From: Brienomyrus brachyistius
Lineage: Eukaryota > Chordata > Actinopteri > Osteoglossiformes > Mormyridae
Assembly: GCF_023856365.1 (NCBI RefSeq)
Contig: NC_064548.1
Location: 21,500,461-21,564,460, forward strand
DNA: 64,000 nucleotides
Direction of reading: 5' to 3'
Position numbers and translations under genes: made by a program. The notes beneath the pieces are model-generated. The model was given only the letters and a program-made list of their open reading frames with translations, searched no databases and was not told the DNA's origin. Positions 10,417 through 22,900 of the stretch are shown here, in pieces (the stretch's first letter is position 1; each line of letters begins with the position of its first letter).

Positions 10417-13400
10417 ATGATGGATTGCCAAGTGAAGCTGACTGTGCCTATTTATACAGGAGTGGATAAAGAGCTATTTCTTCGGGAGATTTACACAATG
10501 GTAAAACCACAAAAGGGCATAAATAACCACAGATCGCGACTGTATTTAGGTACAGGACCAGTTAAAATTCCTCAGTGTATCGTTTGAAAGTTTTGCAAAC
10601 TCTTAATAGTCAATCTTAAACATGATTTTTTTTGTTAAATAGTGAACAACCGTATATCACTTAATAGACACGCCATAATCGATTATCCATTGTAATCCGT
10701 GCATATCGTGGTACAGTGCTAGCCGAGGTTATTAAAGGTGCCCCCTCTTCCCAGCGCCGTCCAGCCCTCTTGAAGGGCGTAGCCCTGGGGTCTTGCTGTG
10801 ATAAGTGGACGGTGGACTACCTGGCAGACCGAGGCGGAGCCAAGCCGGTGACAGTCCACGTGTCCCCAGAGCCACGGATGGATTTTCTGCACAAGAATTT
10901 CCTTTACAGGTGCTTGAAAACCATGGAGAATCGTGAACCCAGTGCATCAATCTTGGATTAAGGATTTTTAATTACTAGATATTGCACTGATTCGATACCC
11001 ACTATAGCTATCAGGCCGATACCGGAAAAAATGCTGGATCGGATATCGAGAGCAGGGAAATAATTAAGAAACCGATGCGGTTTCCCATCCGATATGGGTC
11101 TATCCTGCAAATTCGGGAAAACGCTTGTAGCTTTATCGCAATATACCGCAAACAGGAGTGAGAGGTCACGTGATAGCAAGTTGTTACCGTGCCATCTATT
11201 ATTTATAGTCAAACTATGCATGTGCGTCAGAGGGGGGGGACGGTCCAAACGAATAATTATGACACGTCCCCCTCAGATTTAATGGCGGCGACGCCCATGA
11301 AACTATGTCACATTGTATTTATATTAAAAATAAAAAATAGAGGCTTTTATAAAGATGCTCCATCAGCTGTGATGCAGGCAGGTCTTTTTATTATCTTAAT
11401 GTTACTACGGGTTTAAACCACTGTTGCTCTCACCCCCTCCCGCCCTAATCTGTGCCGAATCAGGACTCTGCCATTTGAGGAGCTTATCAGGAGGGCGGCA
11501 GAGGAGACACACTCGAACTTCTTTATCTCAGAGGTCAGTGACTCTACAATTTACACACCAAAAATGAATGTATTTTATACAACGAAGAACAAAATCGTTG
11601 ACCAGCTGGGCTATTATACTGCTCCTGTATTCTGATCGTAATACTAGTCCTATTTTAGTCCTTGAGTGTAAATTGATTGGTCTACCGGCATATCTCCCTG
11701 AATTAAGGCTGTGGTTAACACCTTTTCAGAGAGACATTTACCAATGTGTTCTTTCTGTCTTGTCAAACCAGAAAGAAAGTTACTACCTCCGCTCATTAGG
11801 AGACGACCCCCGCAAAGTGAGTGTCTGCAATTCTTCCCATTTGACCTTGTGCTAAGACCCAAAGTGACATTTGTATAATTTTATAAGGTGCCTCCTCTTC
11901 TAATCAGGACCCAGCTGATTTGAGGAAGCAGTTTCCAGAGCTGGCAGAAGACTTTTGTATCCCAGAGTTCTTTGAGGCTGAGCAGTTCTTTTCCTGCGTG
12001 TTTCGGATTAGCTCCCGTGGCCTGCAGCTGTGGACACATTATGATGTAAGTTGTGGGGACAAATCATGCGGCATTGGAGGCCCAGATAACTGAAGAGCTG
12101 TGATTTTTATAAGATAGACAGGAGGAAGAGGTGGGAGAGAGGAACTGTCAGTATGAATGGCTTCTTCTCATAGGTGATGGACAACCTTCTGGCCCAGGTG
12201 AGTGGGAGGAAGCGTGTGGTTCTCTACAGCCCCCGAGATGTACAATACCTCTACCTATCAGGTGAGGCCTCCACAGTGAGGCTGCAATCACATCATTCCT
12301 GCATGTCCCAATGAATGTGAAGAACTCTCTTATACCTCGTTTCCACCAATATGGAGCCAGTGCTGGACTGGTTCTGGCTTGGTGCCTTTTGAGGACCGGC
12401 TCGCGTTTCCACTGCTTTCAAAAAATAGTGGAACAGAAATGTTACACAGGCGGAAGTGAGAGTAAAGGGTCATATGAATATTTTGGGGGGATTTAGTTCA
12501 GTTTGTTTGTTGAGTTTAAGTTTTTATAAGCCGTCAAACTGAAATTTGCCTGTATCCACTTATATCCTCTTAAAAACTATATTTCTAACAAGTCTGTGTA
12601 AGTGAGTTTATTCTCACTCACTGTTTTATTGGTGTCCATTGGTGGAATAAAAGTGTCCACTAAAAAGTGAACTTTGTCAAGCTCATTTGGATGTGATAGT
12701 TTAGTTGATGTTACAGGTCCAAATTTTGAGACCAGCATTTTTGTGGTGCTGTCATCGAGCCATTATTTCTGGCCCAGGGCCATTTTTTTTAATGTGAGGA
12801 TGTGCGGAACCAGTTCTGGATTGGGAAAAAGCCTGGCACCGGCTCGGGCACCTTGTTGGTGGAAACAAGGCATTACAGTCTGTGCCATTGACGGAGCCTC
12901 TGAGGGCTGCTTCACATTCTCTCTAATGCTTGACAGTTGTGTATCAGGTCTAGAGGGAAAAATGGAGATGAACTTTTCTCACCATATAGACAGGATATGT
13001 CCATCAGCCAGTCAGCTGCTGTAATCGGCTCTGTCATGAATCTCTGAGTGTCACAGAAGGATGTTGTTTTATCGCTTGTCATTGTTTGGAGGTTCGAGTT
13101 CGGACTCTGATTTGCAGAGATTAAAAGCCCTGAAATAAGCAGCGTAACGTGGGGTGTTAGTATTGGAAATACGGATGAAGGTCACAAACTCTATGTGGTG
13201 TTGACACTGCACCTTCCCCACAGGAGACAAGTCTGAGGTCCTGGACATTGACACTCCTGACTTGGATCGTTTCCCTGACTTTGTGAAGGCCAGACGATAC
13301 GAGTGTGTGCTGAACCCAGGAGACCTGCTGTTCATTCCTGGTAAGAAGGCCTCAGCCTCATTAATTTTGCATCAGAAGACCACCATGGCTTAAGTTACCT

Positions 13401-13870
13401 GCTATTGAATATCTTAAGCCATTTATTGTTACTTTTAAAATTTTGCTTAGTTTCCTTATGAATTATACAGAGGTCACGCACTGAGTTTTCTGTCCTAAGG
13501 TGTGTGATCTCTTTCTTTCTGGCCTCCCCCAGCCCTGTGGTTCCACAACACCCTGGCTTTGGAATTCGGGGTGGGGGTCAATGTCTTCTGGCGCCAGCTG
13601 TCCCTCGAAAGCTACGACAAAAGAGACCCATATGGGAACAAGGACCCGGTAGCAGTGAGTCGGGCCATGCAGACTATGGACCGGGCCCTGCGGGCACTGG
13701 ATGACCTGCCCCCTGATTACCGTGACTTCTATGCTCGTCGGATGGTGCTACAAATCCAGAGTCGTGCCTACTCCACTGATCCGGAAAAGACAGGGCAGCC
13801 ACACGAGAAAGCAGGAAGTATGGCCACGGCAGACATGGACACTTCCGGGTATAGCAGCCCGCTTTCTTAA
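10417..13870 (+). CDS. tyw5: TYW5, tRNA-Phe yW hydroxylase (JmjC family), complete
   Basis: TYW5 is an Fe(II)/2-oxoglutarate-dependent hydroxylase that modifies the wybutosine side chain at position 37 of tRNA-Phe, next to the anticodon. Exons: 10417(or 10420)-10500, 10755-10909, 11464-11533, 11772-11816, 11908-12045, 12174-12261, 13224-13340 and 13533-13870. All have GT/AG borders and the phases agree. The product has about 343 residues, against 315 in human. Visible blocks include [42 protein letters not shown] and YGNKDP. The iron ligands H161-x-D163 (HYD) and H236 (LWFHN) are present at nearly the human positions. The C-terminus carries an extra tail after IQSRAYS that human lacks. Two adjacent ATGs (10417 and 10420) make the start uncertain by one codon; no other in-frame ATG lies nearby. 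Confidence 0.95.
12332..12873. mobile_element. Inverted-repeat DNA element in TYW5 intron 6
   Basis: ATACCTCGTTTCCACCAA at the left and the complement of TTGGTGGAAACAAGGCATT at the right form terminal inverted repeats. Inner GCACCGGCTCGGGCACC also mirrors the left arm. It resembles the common fish non-autonomous elements with GTTTCCACCAA ends. It contains no transposase ORF, and the target duplication is unclear. Confidence 0.6.
13533..13870 (+). CDS. tyw5: TYW5 terminal exon with third iron ligand and extended tail
   Basis: This exon begins [20 protein letters not shown], which supplies the distal histidine of the facial triad, and continues through the conserved [14 protein letters not shown]. 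About 25 residues beyond the usual family end (from [11 protein letters not shown] to the stop) are polar and not recognised. Confidence 0.93.
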
Positions 13871-14156
13871 ATGGACCAACTTGTGACCTCATCACCTATG
13901 GTGTTTATGACTGGCAGTATCTAGGAATTGGAGGGAAATAGAGATTGAGTGTTTTTCATATCACTCAAGTCAAACTTTGGCCTCGAGAGGAGTGATATTC
14001 AGTCCTCTACAGGCCCTGCGCTGGTTCGTCTTCGTAAGACCTCCGCAGAATAGAGAGAGACTGAGCGAGACACTAGCTTGGTCCAGATCAAGTATGAATC
14101 TGACAAGCAGGTTTCCCTGTGTGTGTGTTGTGGAATTTTGAGGTGCATTTTATCTA

Positions 14157-14162
14157 AATAAA
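14157..14162 (+). terminator. TYW5 poly(A) signal
   Basis: An AATAAA hexamer about 290 bases after the TYW5 stop codon is the first canonical signal downstream and is the likely 3' end of the transcript. Confidence 0.6.
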
Positions 14163-16649
14163 GCTGAATACTTCGCTTAGGAGTTGTGGTATCTGGTTAC
14201 CATAAGGTTATGCCACCTCTACCCTGTCTGCTGTTGGGTCCTGACACGAACCCTCTTCCATACCTCATGCTTCTTATGGATCACGCCAGCTTCTAAGTCC
14301 TCGGACAGAGCTGCATATTTTGTGTCCATATCACATCTATTTTTAAGTTTATCCACCCACCCATCCATCTATTTTGGTTTCTCTCTCGCACTGATATACA
14401 TAAACTATCATGTTGCAGTTGCATGGACTAACCAGGCAGCAGTGTGGCTATATTGTAATTTTTTTTCACAAATAATTTCTACTTTTATTGAAGTGTGAGA
14501 TTCCTTGCACTTTGTTCAATGTGACTTCCTAATTTGTCAATGACAAGTTTCAGGTCAATGCTTTTTATATACTATAAAGGAGAAACAGCGCCATCTACAG
14601 GCAATAGTATCAGCTACAGCTCGTTAGTCAATACACTGCATGGTGATCTTTGCAGCATGACTATCACTAGGCTCTCAGTGTATAGTACTTAGCTCAGATG
14701 TCCTGTGGGTGTTAGTTCTTCAGACAATACCAGCGTCACACGTGGGAAAGACACATGTAGGGGGCTCTCGGTGTGTCTCAGCTGTTCCAAGACCAGTGCT
14801 TGCCGTTCCAGTTTATATATGAGATTCATGTTTTTAATGACGCTTAATGGACTGGCATCCCTTCCGGGGTCTACCCCAGCCTAGTGCCCCGTGATAGGCT
14901 CCAGACCCTGACCACTATAAGCAGTTGGAGGGTGGATAAAGGGATATTAATGATACTTTATACACTTTAAGCATTTGAACTTTGTCTTAACCACATTCAG
15001 AGCGGTTAGAATAAATAAAATGCTATTTTAAACTACTTGAATGTAACAAATGATCAGTTTTTTTTTCTCCAGAATTTTCATTACTCTAATGGTTCTGCAA
15101 ACAGCTGGAATATAGCCTATATTACTATGTTCTCAATTATCTCCATTGCTTCAAAATGAATCACATGACAACCAATCAAAGCTTAATCACAGCCAATTGA
15201 GAGCTTGGCTGGCTTTAAAGCCAGCACACTGAGCTTCTGTGAGGGGGTTATGCTTCTGCTGTAGGGAGCAATGTACTGGATGTGGTGAAAGATTGAATAT
15301 ATGGTGTTAACGCCAACTAGATATTAAAAATCGGGTCAGTAGATTTGAGTCTTCTGGTAGTTTCCCCAGTCAGTGCGAGGATTTGTGTGGGGGAAAAAAA
15401 CATATGGAAGATATGAGACATATGTCTGTATCTTTGCAATGTGTTTGTAGTGAAGTCTTCATGCTAAGCCTACTGCTTATCCAAACCTGAGCAAGCTATA
15501 GGACACGTTTGAAACCGGTAGGAATCTAAGATCGAGGGATTTTAAAATAGAGAAGTGTCAGTCACCCAGCCATGAACATCTCACATTATGCAGTCTACCT
15601 TCTTAAACACAACGGAGCCATTCCAGTTTACTCTTTAATACACACTTCAATAATGCACAAAGTTTACATCTCTTCTAAAAAATATGTAAACATTGTGGTG
15701 CTTCCCAGAGCTGTCTGTCCCCGTTACCGGAAGTGAGGTCTCCGGGGGTTTACGTCCACTTCGACGCCGAAGGGATCACACTGGGCTTCTCCTTGTTTTT
15801 ATATTCGATTATGCAGAACTGAGCCTATCCATTTGGTTTGAAATGATGCAACAACTAGAATGTTCCGTGAGAAGTCCGTATCGTTGCGTTGCATTCTTTG
15901 CTGTCAATTACAAACTCATTACATTACAAGCTGGTGAAATCACAGACGGTAATATAATTTCGGTGTTTATACTCGAGCTTTGAGACAAAGAAAAAAAAAC
16001 ACACTGTGGACATTAAGTCCCCGACAAATAGGACTCCACCCATCTCCCTGTATGGCCCCCCCATCTGTGATGGAGGCTGCAGCCACAGGCACGCACACGG
16101 ACACACGCATGTCGAGTTTGGCTTAAAATGAGGTCAACGCTCTTAGCACAATTTTATAAGGAAGCAAACACCAGCCTCCTCAAGGAAAAAAAATGTGAAG
16201 TATGAAAAGCCTGCCCGTGGTTAGTGATGGCGCTCCAAAGCCTCCGATCGTGCTCCAACATGGCTGCCCGCATGCTCCGCAGAGGCCCTGCCCATGTCCT
16301 GCAGCCTACCTACCTGTGAGTGGAGACAGCACAGGAGAGGGGGCCTCCAGGCTGCTACAGGTCTGCAGTCTGCCGGACCTAAGGTGCAGACACCCAACAA
16401 ATTGCCCAGTCTCCTCCCTCCAGCCATGACAGTGAGGTTGTGCCCACCCCGCCCCCACCAAAGTCATCTGGAGACAAATCTGTGATTCAGCATCTCCTAG
16501 GACGTTCATGAGCACCTAGCGAGCGTATTCGAGCAGAGCGTTTGTCCAGGGAGACGGAGAAGCAGACACAGGTCAGTCGGTGTGTTCAGTCAGGGATGAT
16601 GTGTGCGGAGCTAACAGGAGGAGATGCCGCTGTGGTGGGGACCGCCTGC
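14163..16649. other. TYW5-LRRFIP1 tail-to-tail spacer
   Basis: No coding exon was recognised. It holds a SINE/L2-type tail fragment at about 14846-14947 (ACTGGCATCCCTTCCGGGGT type) and an AT-rich stretch. The 3' UTR of the LRRFIP1 coiled-coil isoform must lie at its right end. Confidence 0.5.
14846..14947 (+). repeat. SINE/L2-type tail fragment
   Basis: The order GGACTGGCATCCCTTCCGGG, then GATAGGCTCCAGACCCTGA, then GGATAAAG is the conserved 3' end of many teleost SINEs. The front part is missing. Confidence 0.65.
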
Positions 16650-16760
16650 CTACTGCTGAGCAAACATAGGGCTCCTGTTCGCTTTCATCTTCTCCAGCCG
16701 CTTGGTCAACAGACTGTTACTCGCCTCCAGCTCGTCGACTTTATCCAGAGCCGACCTGAG
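16650..16760 (-). CDS. lrrfip1: LRRFIP1 alternative tail, terminal exon
   Basis: It encodes [20 protein letters not shown] and then [16 protein letters not shown], followed by a TAG. Human LRRFIP1 and LRRFIP2 end almost identically ([16 protein letters not shown]). The other exons of this tail are 17591-17705 ([10 protein letters not shown]...NPHILDIQ), 17112-17191 ([20 protein letters not shown]) and 16851-16955 ([20 protein letters not shown]). Confidence 0.93.
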   Translation of the reverse strand, partial: LRSALDKVDELEASNSLLTKRLEKMKANRSPMFAQQ

Positions 16761-19198
16761 CTGAAGTGGCGGGGGGGGGGGGGGGGGGGGGGGGGGAGAT
16801 AAGTAAGAACAGCGCTTAGCAACCGGGAAGACATCAGGAGCGACTGTTACCTCTCTCTGCAGTTTGCGTTTCTCTGCCTTCAGGTCATCTTCGACTTTCT
16901 CCGCATTCTCAGAAGCAGATTTGTACCGTGTCACCTGACCTTCCAACCGTATCACCTGCAGAACAGGAAAACCTACTTACAATTTTTGTCTTGCAACACA
17001 TGGAGAAGTTTGGGCTGAAGCCGAAAGAATCATTCTGACTGATGTGCTTATGCCGTCACCCTGAGAGCACACGCATCTCCAAATTACACTTAAAAACCTT
17101 GAAACACTTACGTTTTGTTCCAAAGCTGCAACTTCCTGCTCCGATTTCACCAGCTTAAACCTGAGCTCACTAATTTGCCTGTTGGCATCTCCTGCAAAGG
17201 GGAATTTTTAGAACTGGCATTACTTTGGAATTGACTAAACACAATCACACACTTATTTAAATGGTCAATATGCTTAGAAGTATTTTTGTGTTCAAATGAA
17301 ATACAAGATATGACTTTATTTAGTGGTAGATGACATCTTGGGAAACCAAACCAAAACGTGTGGGCTAGACTCACACAAACGATGGGATGCACATGCATGT
17401 GTTTAACAAGCACAAATCAAAGGTAAAAATTTTAATAAAACCCACCATCTCGGGGACCCACCCACTCATTCTTAATGTAATTAAAACAGAAAAATACCCC
17501 TGGATATGTTTTCGATGAGTCTGTAGCACCCATTAGTTTGGCCCTTGCACCCATGTGATGTGGACACCGGTATTGAAAGGGTGTCCTTACTTTGGATGTC
17601 CAGGATGTGTGGATTGGTCCCGTTCTCCAACGTCACCCCGTCTGGGGTCTCTACCTCGGCCCTTCCATTCTGTTTCTGATCCATCTGAGCCTTTAGCCTC
17701 TTCACCTGGGTAAGTGCAACAGATTACATGGTTTAAGTTCTGCCTCGAGTGTCACCTTCCCCTGACCATGCAGATATGCGTCCATCATGTGGTGGCCAGT
17801 CTCACCTGCTCCACCAGGTTCTCCCTCTCATCCACCAGCTTTCTCAGTCGTATTTCTGGAGAAGACATATTAAGGTAAGCTCACGTAGACAGCAGACAGC
17901 AGTTTAACTCTAGTTTCTAAATATCTGCAGTGGCAGCCATGTCTCTAGAAGCCGTTACAAATGTAGGTTTTTCAATATGCTGATGAACCGCGAACATGCA
18001 GAAAATGCTAACATTAAGCACATTTCAGTCTATTCAACTACAGTCCAGCATCTTAAGATACCTATTAATAGACAAATAAGGCTAAATGTTACATTTTAAA
18101 TCATAAGCAACAGAATACTGTATTCTGCAAAAAGAGCCCGACTATATATAAAGCAGATGTTTTGAAAAGAAATGGGACATTTTTGACTTAATGGACCCAG
18201 TATTCAGATGTTTTATTCTATTTCTGTACCAGGACTGGTGCACAGATGCTATTAAAAATGCCAAAGGCAGGCTTTGCCGGTACACAGGCCAAGCCCTTAA
18301 ATGTCACAAACCTCTCCCTTTCCCAAAAAGCAGACTTAAAAGGCCATCATGGAGTTCAGAATTCCAGTTCAGGAATGGAACTGCTTGTACTTTTCTGGTG
18401 AACCAAGATCACTTAATCCAAATTTAACTGACTAAAATTTGCCTAGAAATCTTTTTTTGGGCCGATTCACTATATCTCTATGTTCCTTTTTAAAAAATTA
18501 TATAAAAACTGCTGTGCAAAGCAGATTATTTCATTATTGTAAATACATTCTAATTTAGCATCAACGTGATGGTATATACAGGCTGCTGGTATATACAAGT
18601 ATTTACCAAATATATGTTACTACCTGTAATTTTAACCATTAAGCACTCGACTGAGAGGCTTAGAGATGAGGACCACTTGACCCTAGGAGGTCATCAGGCG
18701 TGTCCTTTAGAATATCAGAAAGCGTAATAGAAACAGGCAAACTAGTTACACGCAATAATTTATAGTCTCTTTGGAGAAGTGAACACGGTATTTCAGAGTA
18801 ACAAAATGTAAAAAAAAAGTGAAACGTTACCATACCAGGGATGAGAGGAGGAGGAACACCAAGAACACGGAGGATGGGAGCTCACTCAGGGAGGGAGGGG
18901 TTTTAGGTCACGTGATGCATGCAAAGGGAAGCGATGTCCTCTAAGGGTTAGCATGCAAGAACTGGAATGGAGATGCAACTGAGACACAAGCCCACCGCGG
19001 GGCCAGTCCCAGCCATGCTGTGAGGCAGCACCAGAGTGTTACGTTTATACTGTTATGAACTTTTAATGAAGCCCACAGTGGTCATCTTCGTAAGGCCCGA
19101 GAGTTTCAAAACAGGTGTAGGGTTATACCACCATGTATGTCATTAAAACAGGGTCTCCCAATCTAACCTGTATCATGTTTCAGCAGTAATAATAATAA

Positions 19199-19230
<32 letters not shown>

Positions 19231-19912
19231 CAACGATACTTTATTGATCCCCTTGCGGAAATTTGTCTTTACACCTCCCTCAACTTACTCTACAAAAAAC
19301 AAACAAAAGAGCAAGGTGTCCATAAACATTTCATTCCCACTCCAGTAAGATATTCCCCGTAGATATTTTATGCTGAAAAGCCCACCACATATCAGAAACA
19401 AGGCTGGACTGAGAAGAAAAGAATCAGCCCAGTAAATGCAAAGACAATGCAAACACATTCCCTAATTAACACCAAGCTTACAGCTGATCCCCCAGGTCAT
19501 TCTTTATGTTGTTGTACAGGACAAAAAACATCGATCTACGTGTTTAAGCTAATATGAACTTCAAATTTCATTAATGCCTCAGCTGTATTGCCTTGAAAAT
19601 ACCGAAACATGTCAAGCACAGCTCGTGCGAGTATCTTTACAGGCTGATTATACCCCATGCCTACCAAACCAAAACTGTGTCGAACTGTCAATCTAATGCT
19701 ACAACTGTCCAGCCTTAGTGGTCTGTAACAGGTGGTTTCAGTGTCACGGCCAACCAAGGTTTCATTAATATTTTTCAAAGAAATGTTTTATTTCATCATA
19801 AAATTATTACTTCAAAGAGACAATTCCACATTGATTGGTACATCTTTGGTCAAGAAAAGAACAAACTCCTGTCTTCGAAATTTGCTGCAAGACTGAACAT
19901 GCAATACCGAAC

Positions 19913-19954
<42 letters not shown>

Positions 19955-22900
19955 TTTACTAAAAACAGCAGTTAAGACAGGATTGCTTGGCAAAAAGACA
20001 GTAGTAGGTTTTATATTTATGTACTGCAACCAGGGTAGATGAGCAGAGTAGCCAGTCATGGGCCTCCACCCCACACTAAGAGGAATGCAGATGGAAACAC
20101 TATGTATAAACACTCAATTTAACAGTCGGTTCATGGGCTAGGAGAGACCCCAAGGGCTTAGCTTAATTTATCAAAGTGACAAATTTTGTAAAGTCTACTC
20201 TGCATCGATAGAACACAAGAATTTAAGAAATAAGGATCAGATGGGTACAAGGATCAGAATGAAGCAACAACTTAAACTATCATCATTGTACTGGTGTAAC
20301 GGTCATTGGCAGGCTACAGATTCTCAGATGCAGATAACGGCCCTCTCTGAATGGGCCATGGATTCCACTGCAATATTTAGACCATCACTGGCTGCAACAC
20401 ATCGATACATCAATCATTAATACACCATGTTACACACTCCTATATACTTAGCTTGGGTGTTGGAAACAGGGTTACAGGGCACTAAATAACTTAAAAACAG
20501 TCCTCCAGGAAAAATCTGCTTTGTAAAGAAAATATAAAGTGTACAAAAAAAAAACCACAAATGTAAAATAGAACATAAACACCGTCTAGTACTTCACATG
20601 GTATCAGTCGACGTTATTCTGCATGCTCTTAGCTTACAGCAAATACCATGTTGCTATGCTAACAAAATGATTTTACAAAAACCCTGATACCCAGCGGATA
20701 TTTCACCAGCCATTAACAAATGCTAGGGAAAAAAAAAAAAACAGGATTATCTCTACAGAAATAAATAAATTTTCAAAGATGTAAGCTGGTTTAAAGTGAT
20801 CATTTTTTCTCTTGTACTATCCCAAATACTACTAAACAAATGCAATCAAAGCAAAATGGAACATGGCTGGTACATTCAGTGCAATTTCCTGTGGACAATT
20901 CAGACTCCAGCAGACCACAAGTTACTTACTAAATGTCCTTTCTGGCCAAACACGCATGTGTGGAGTTAGACACGTGGGACACCAGCAAGCGTTACAGTCA
21001 CACAGCTGACTGATTTCCGTATGACAAAAAGTGGTCCCCAAATTTGTGAGCGATAGTGTTACTGGGTTTTAAACCTTCGTAATTATTGCCTTAAATCAAT
21101 CTGTTTCAGGATATTTTTTTCTTATAACAGAGCATAAAGACTGACGGAAAATCAAATAAGAAAAATAAAAAAGAACAGGACACTACATTGTAACCTTACA
21201 TGGCATGAATTAGCAACTTTTTGTTAAATTACTATAATCAGCGTTTACTCTATGCTTACACAGCAGGATGTGTCCATAAATGTATTCAAACGTTTATGTC
21301 ATGTACCCTGACACGACCTTATTACAGTTCATGTCCTGTGCATATGGGTCCTCCGTGATCTGGCATTTCATACTGCACTGACTTGCCTAGGAACTAGGCC
21401 ATGCGACAGTCTTCTTTCCCCTTGCCCTTGCCCTTCTTACTGCCTTTGGCTGAGCCTGCGTCAACTTGCTCTTCACTGCCCTCCGGTGGCTCTTCTGTTG
21501 GTTGGCTCTCCTCATTGGAATGACTTCCTCCCACAAATGCCACGGCCTCTTCCCCTTCCTCCACGGAATCCAGGACTGACTGTGACCCATCAGACATCTG
21601 CTCCACCTTCATTGTTCCCAAAACATCTGCAGATGAATTCCCCTCATCCTGTACATCAGGATGGGATCTTATACTGGGATCCTGGCACTGACCATTCCCA
21701 GATTCCTTTTCTGCTCTGGAATCAGGGTTTTCTCCTGACATTGCTTCTTTGTCTTCATCAGCATTTCCTTCATTTGTGGATATTTCTTCCAAACTATTGT
21801 CTTCATGTGGCCTGCTGGTAATTGTATTATTAGATGCTTCCAAATCCAACCCTAAATCATCATCAAACTGGAATGACTCTCCTCCTTCTTCATCATCATC
21901 ATCTTCCAGCTCTTTTGGTTGCAAGTCCACCTCTTCTAACTTTGATTCACCCTCATCGTATTTCTCAGATATGCTTGGATTCACCATTTCCACTTGGTTT
22001 GGCACTGTTAGTTCAACAGATGTTGACTCTGTGTTTTGGGAATCTGTTAATTCAGCACCTTCCTCTATTATGCATTCAGGTGGCTCCTCACAGGAGTCAT
22101 TTTCCTCCTCAAACAAATGTTCAGTTTGCCCTGTTACTTCCCTCTCGAGCACGTTGTCCTTAACCAGAACATCAGCAGCTAACTCCTTATTTACAGTTAC
22201 ATGGCTTTGTGCATCTACTCTTTCCTGCAACTCAACATCTTCACTGCAGGCATGGTCTTCTTTGTGATGTTCTGACAGGTGTTCTTTTACCAGCACCTCA
22301 GCTTCTTCACAGCTATCCATCTCCTCAGTCTCTGTTCCTTCAAGCAGTGCACCTTCACTCTCAGTGCCATATTTTATTAAGTTATCCTGAGCACCTTCAA
22401 TCTCCTGGACATTTCCCTCAGCCTTCAGATAACAATCACTTCTACTCAGGTCTTCTTGTGGGATTTGTGCCTCCTTAGGAAAATCAGAGCCAATAGGTTC
22501 ATCAGTAAAAGCCTCAAGGCTGAATGTGTTTTCTACATTAGCATGCTTGATCCCATCACCTAAGGCTTTGCTTATCTCTTCCTCCTGGAGGGAAGAACTT
22601 TCTGATGGCTTATCCTCTTCATGCTTGATGCCAATGCCACCCGCAAGGATATCTGTGGATAAATGGCACTCCTCAACGTTCTTGCTCTCCAACACTTCAC
22701 TGTGATTTCCTCCTTCCTGCTCTGTTTTTTCCTCCTTGTCCACCATCTCATCATCCTGCAGAGCCTGATTTAATGTTTTGATTTCAGTTTCCTCCACAGT
22801 TTCAGTCTGACATTCCTCAGCTGAAGGATCTACTGTCCAATGATCCGTCTCCAACTCTTTGACCGAAGTAGTCCCCGTGCAATAATTCACCTTCTCCTGC

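Larger units (their letters stand above)
18000..21393. other. LRRFIP1 intron / 3' UTR of the long isoform
   Basis: No coding exon was recognised. The part just below 21394 is the 3' UTR of the long-exon transcript. A reverse-strand AATAAA (TTTATT on the plus strand near 19785) is one candidate end. It contains (AAT)n at about 19184-19227 and an A36 run at 19917-19952. Confidence 0.45.
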
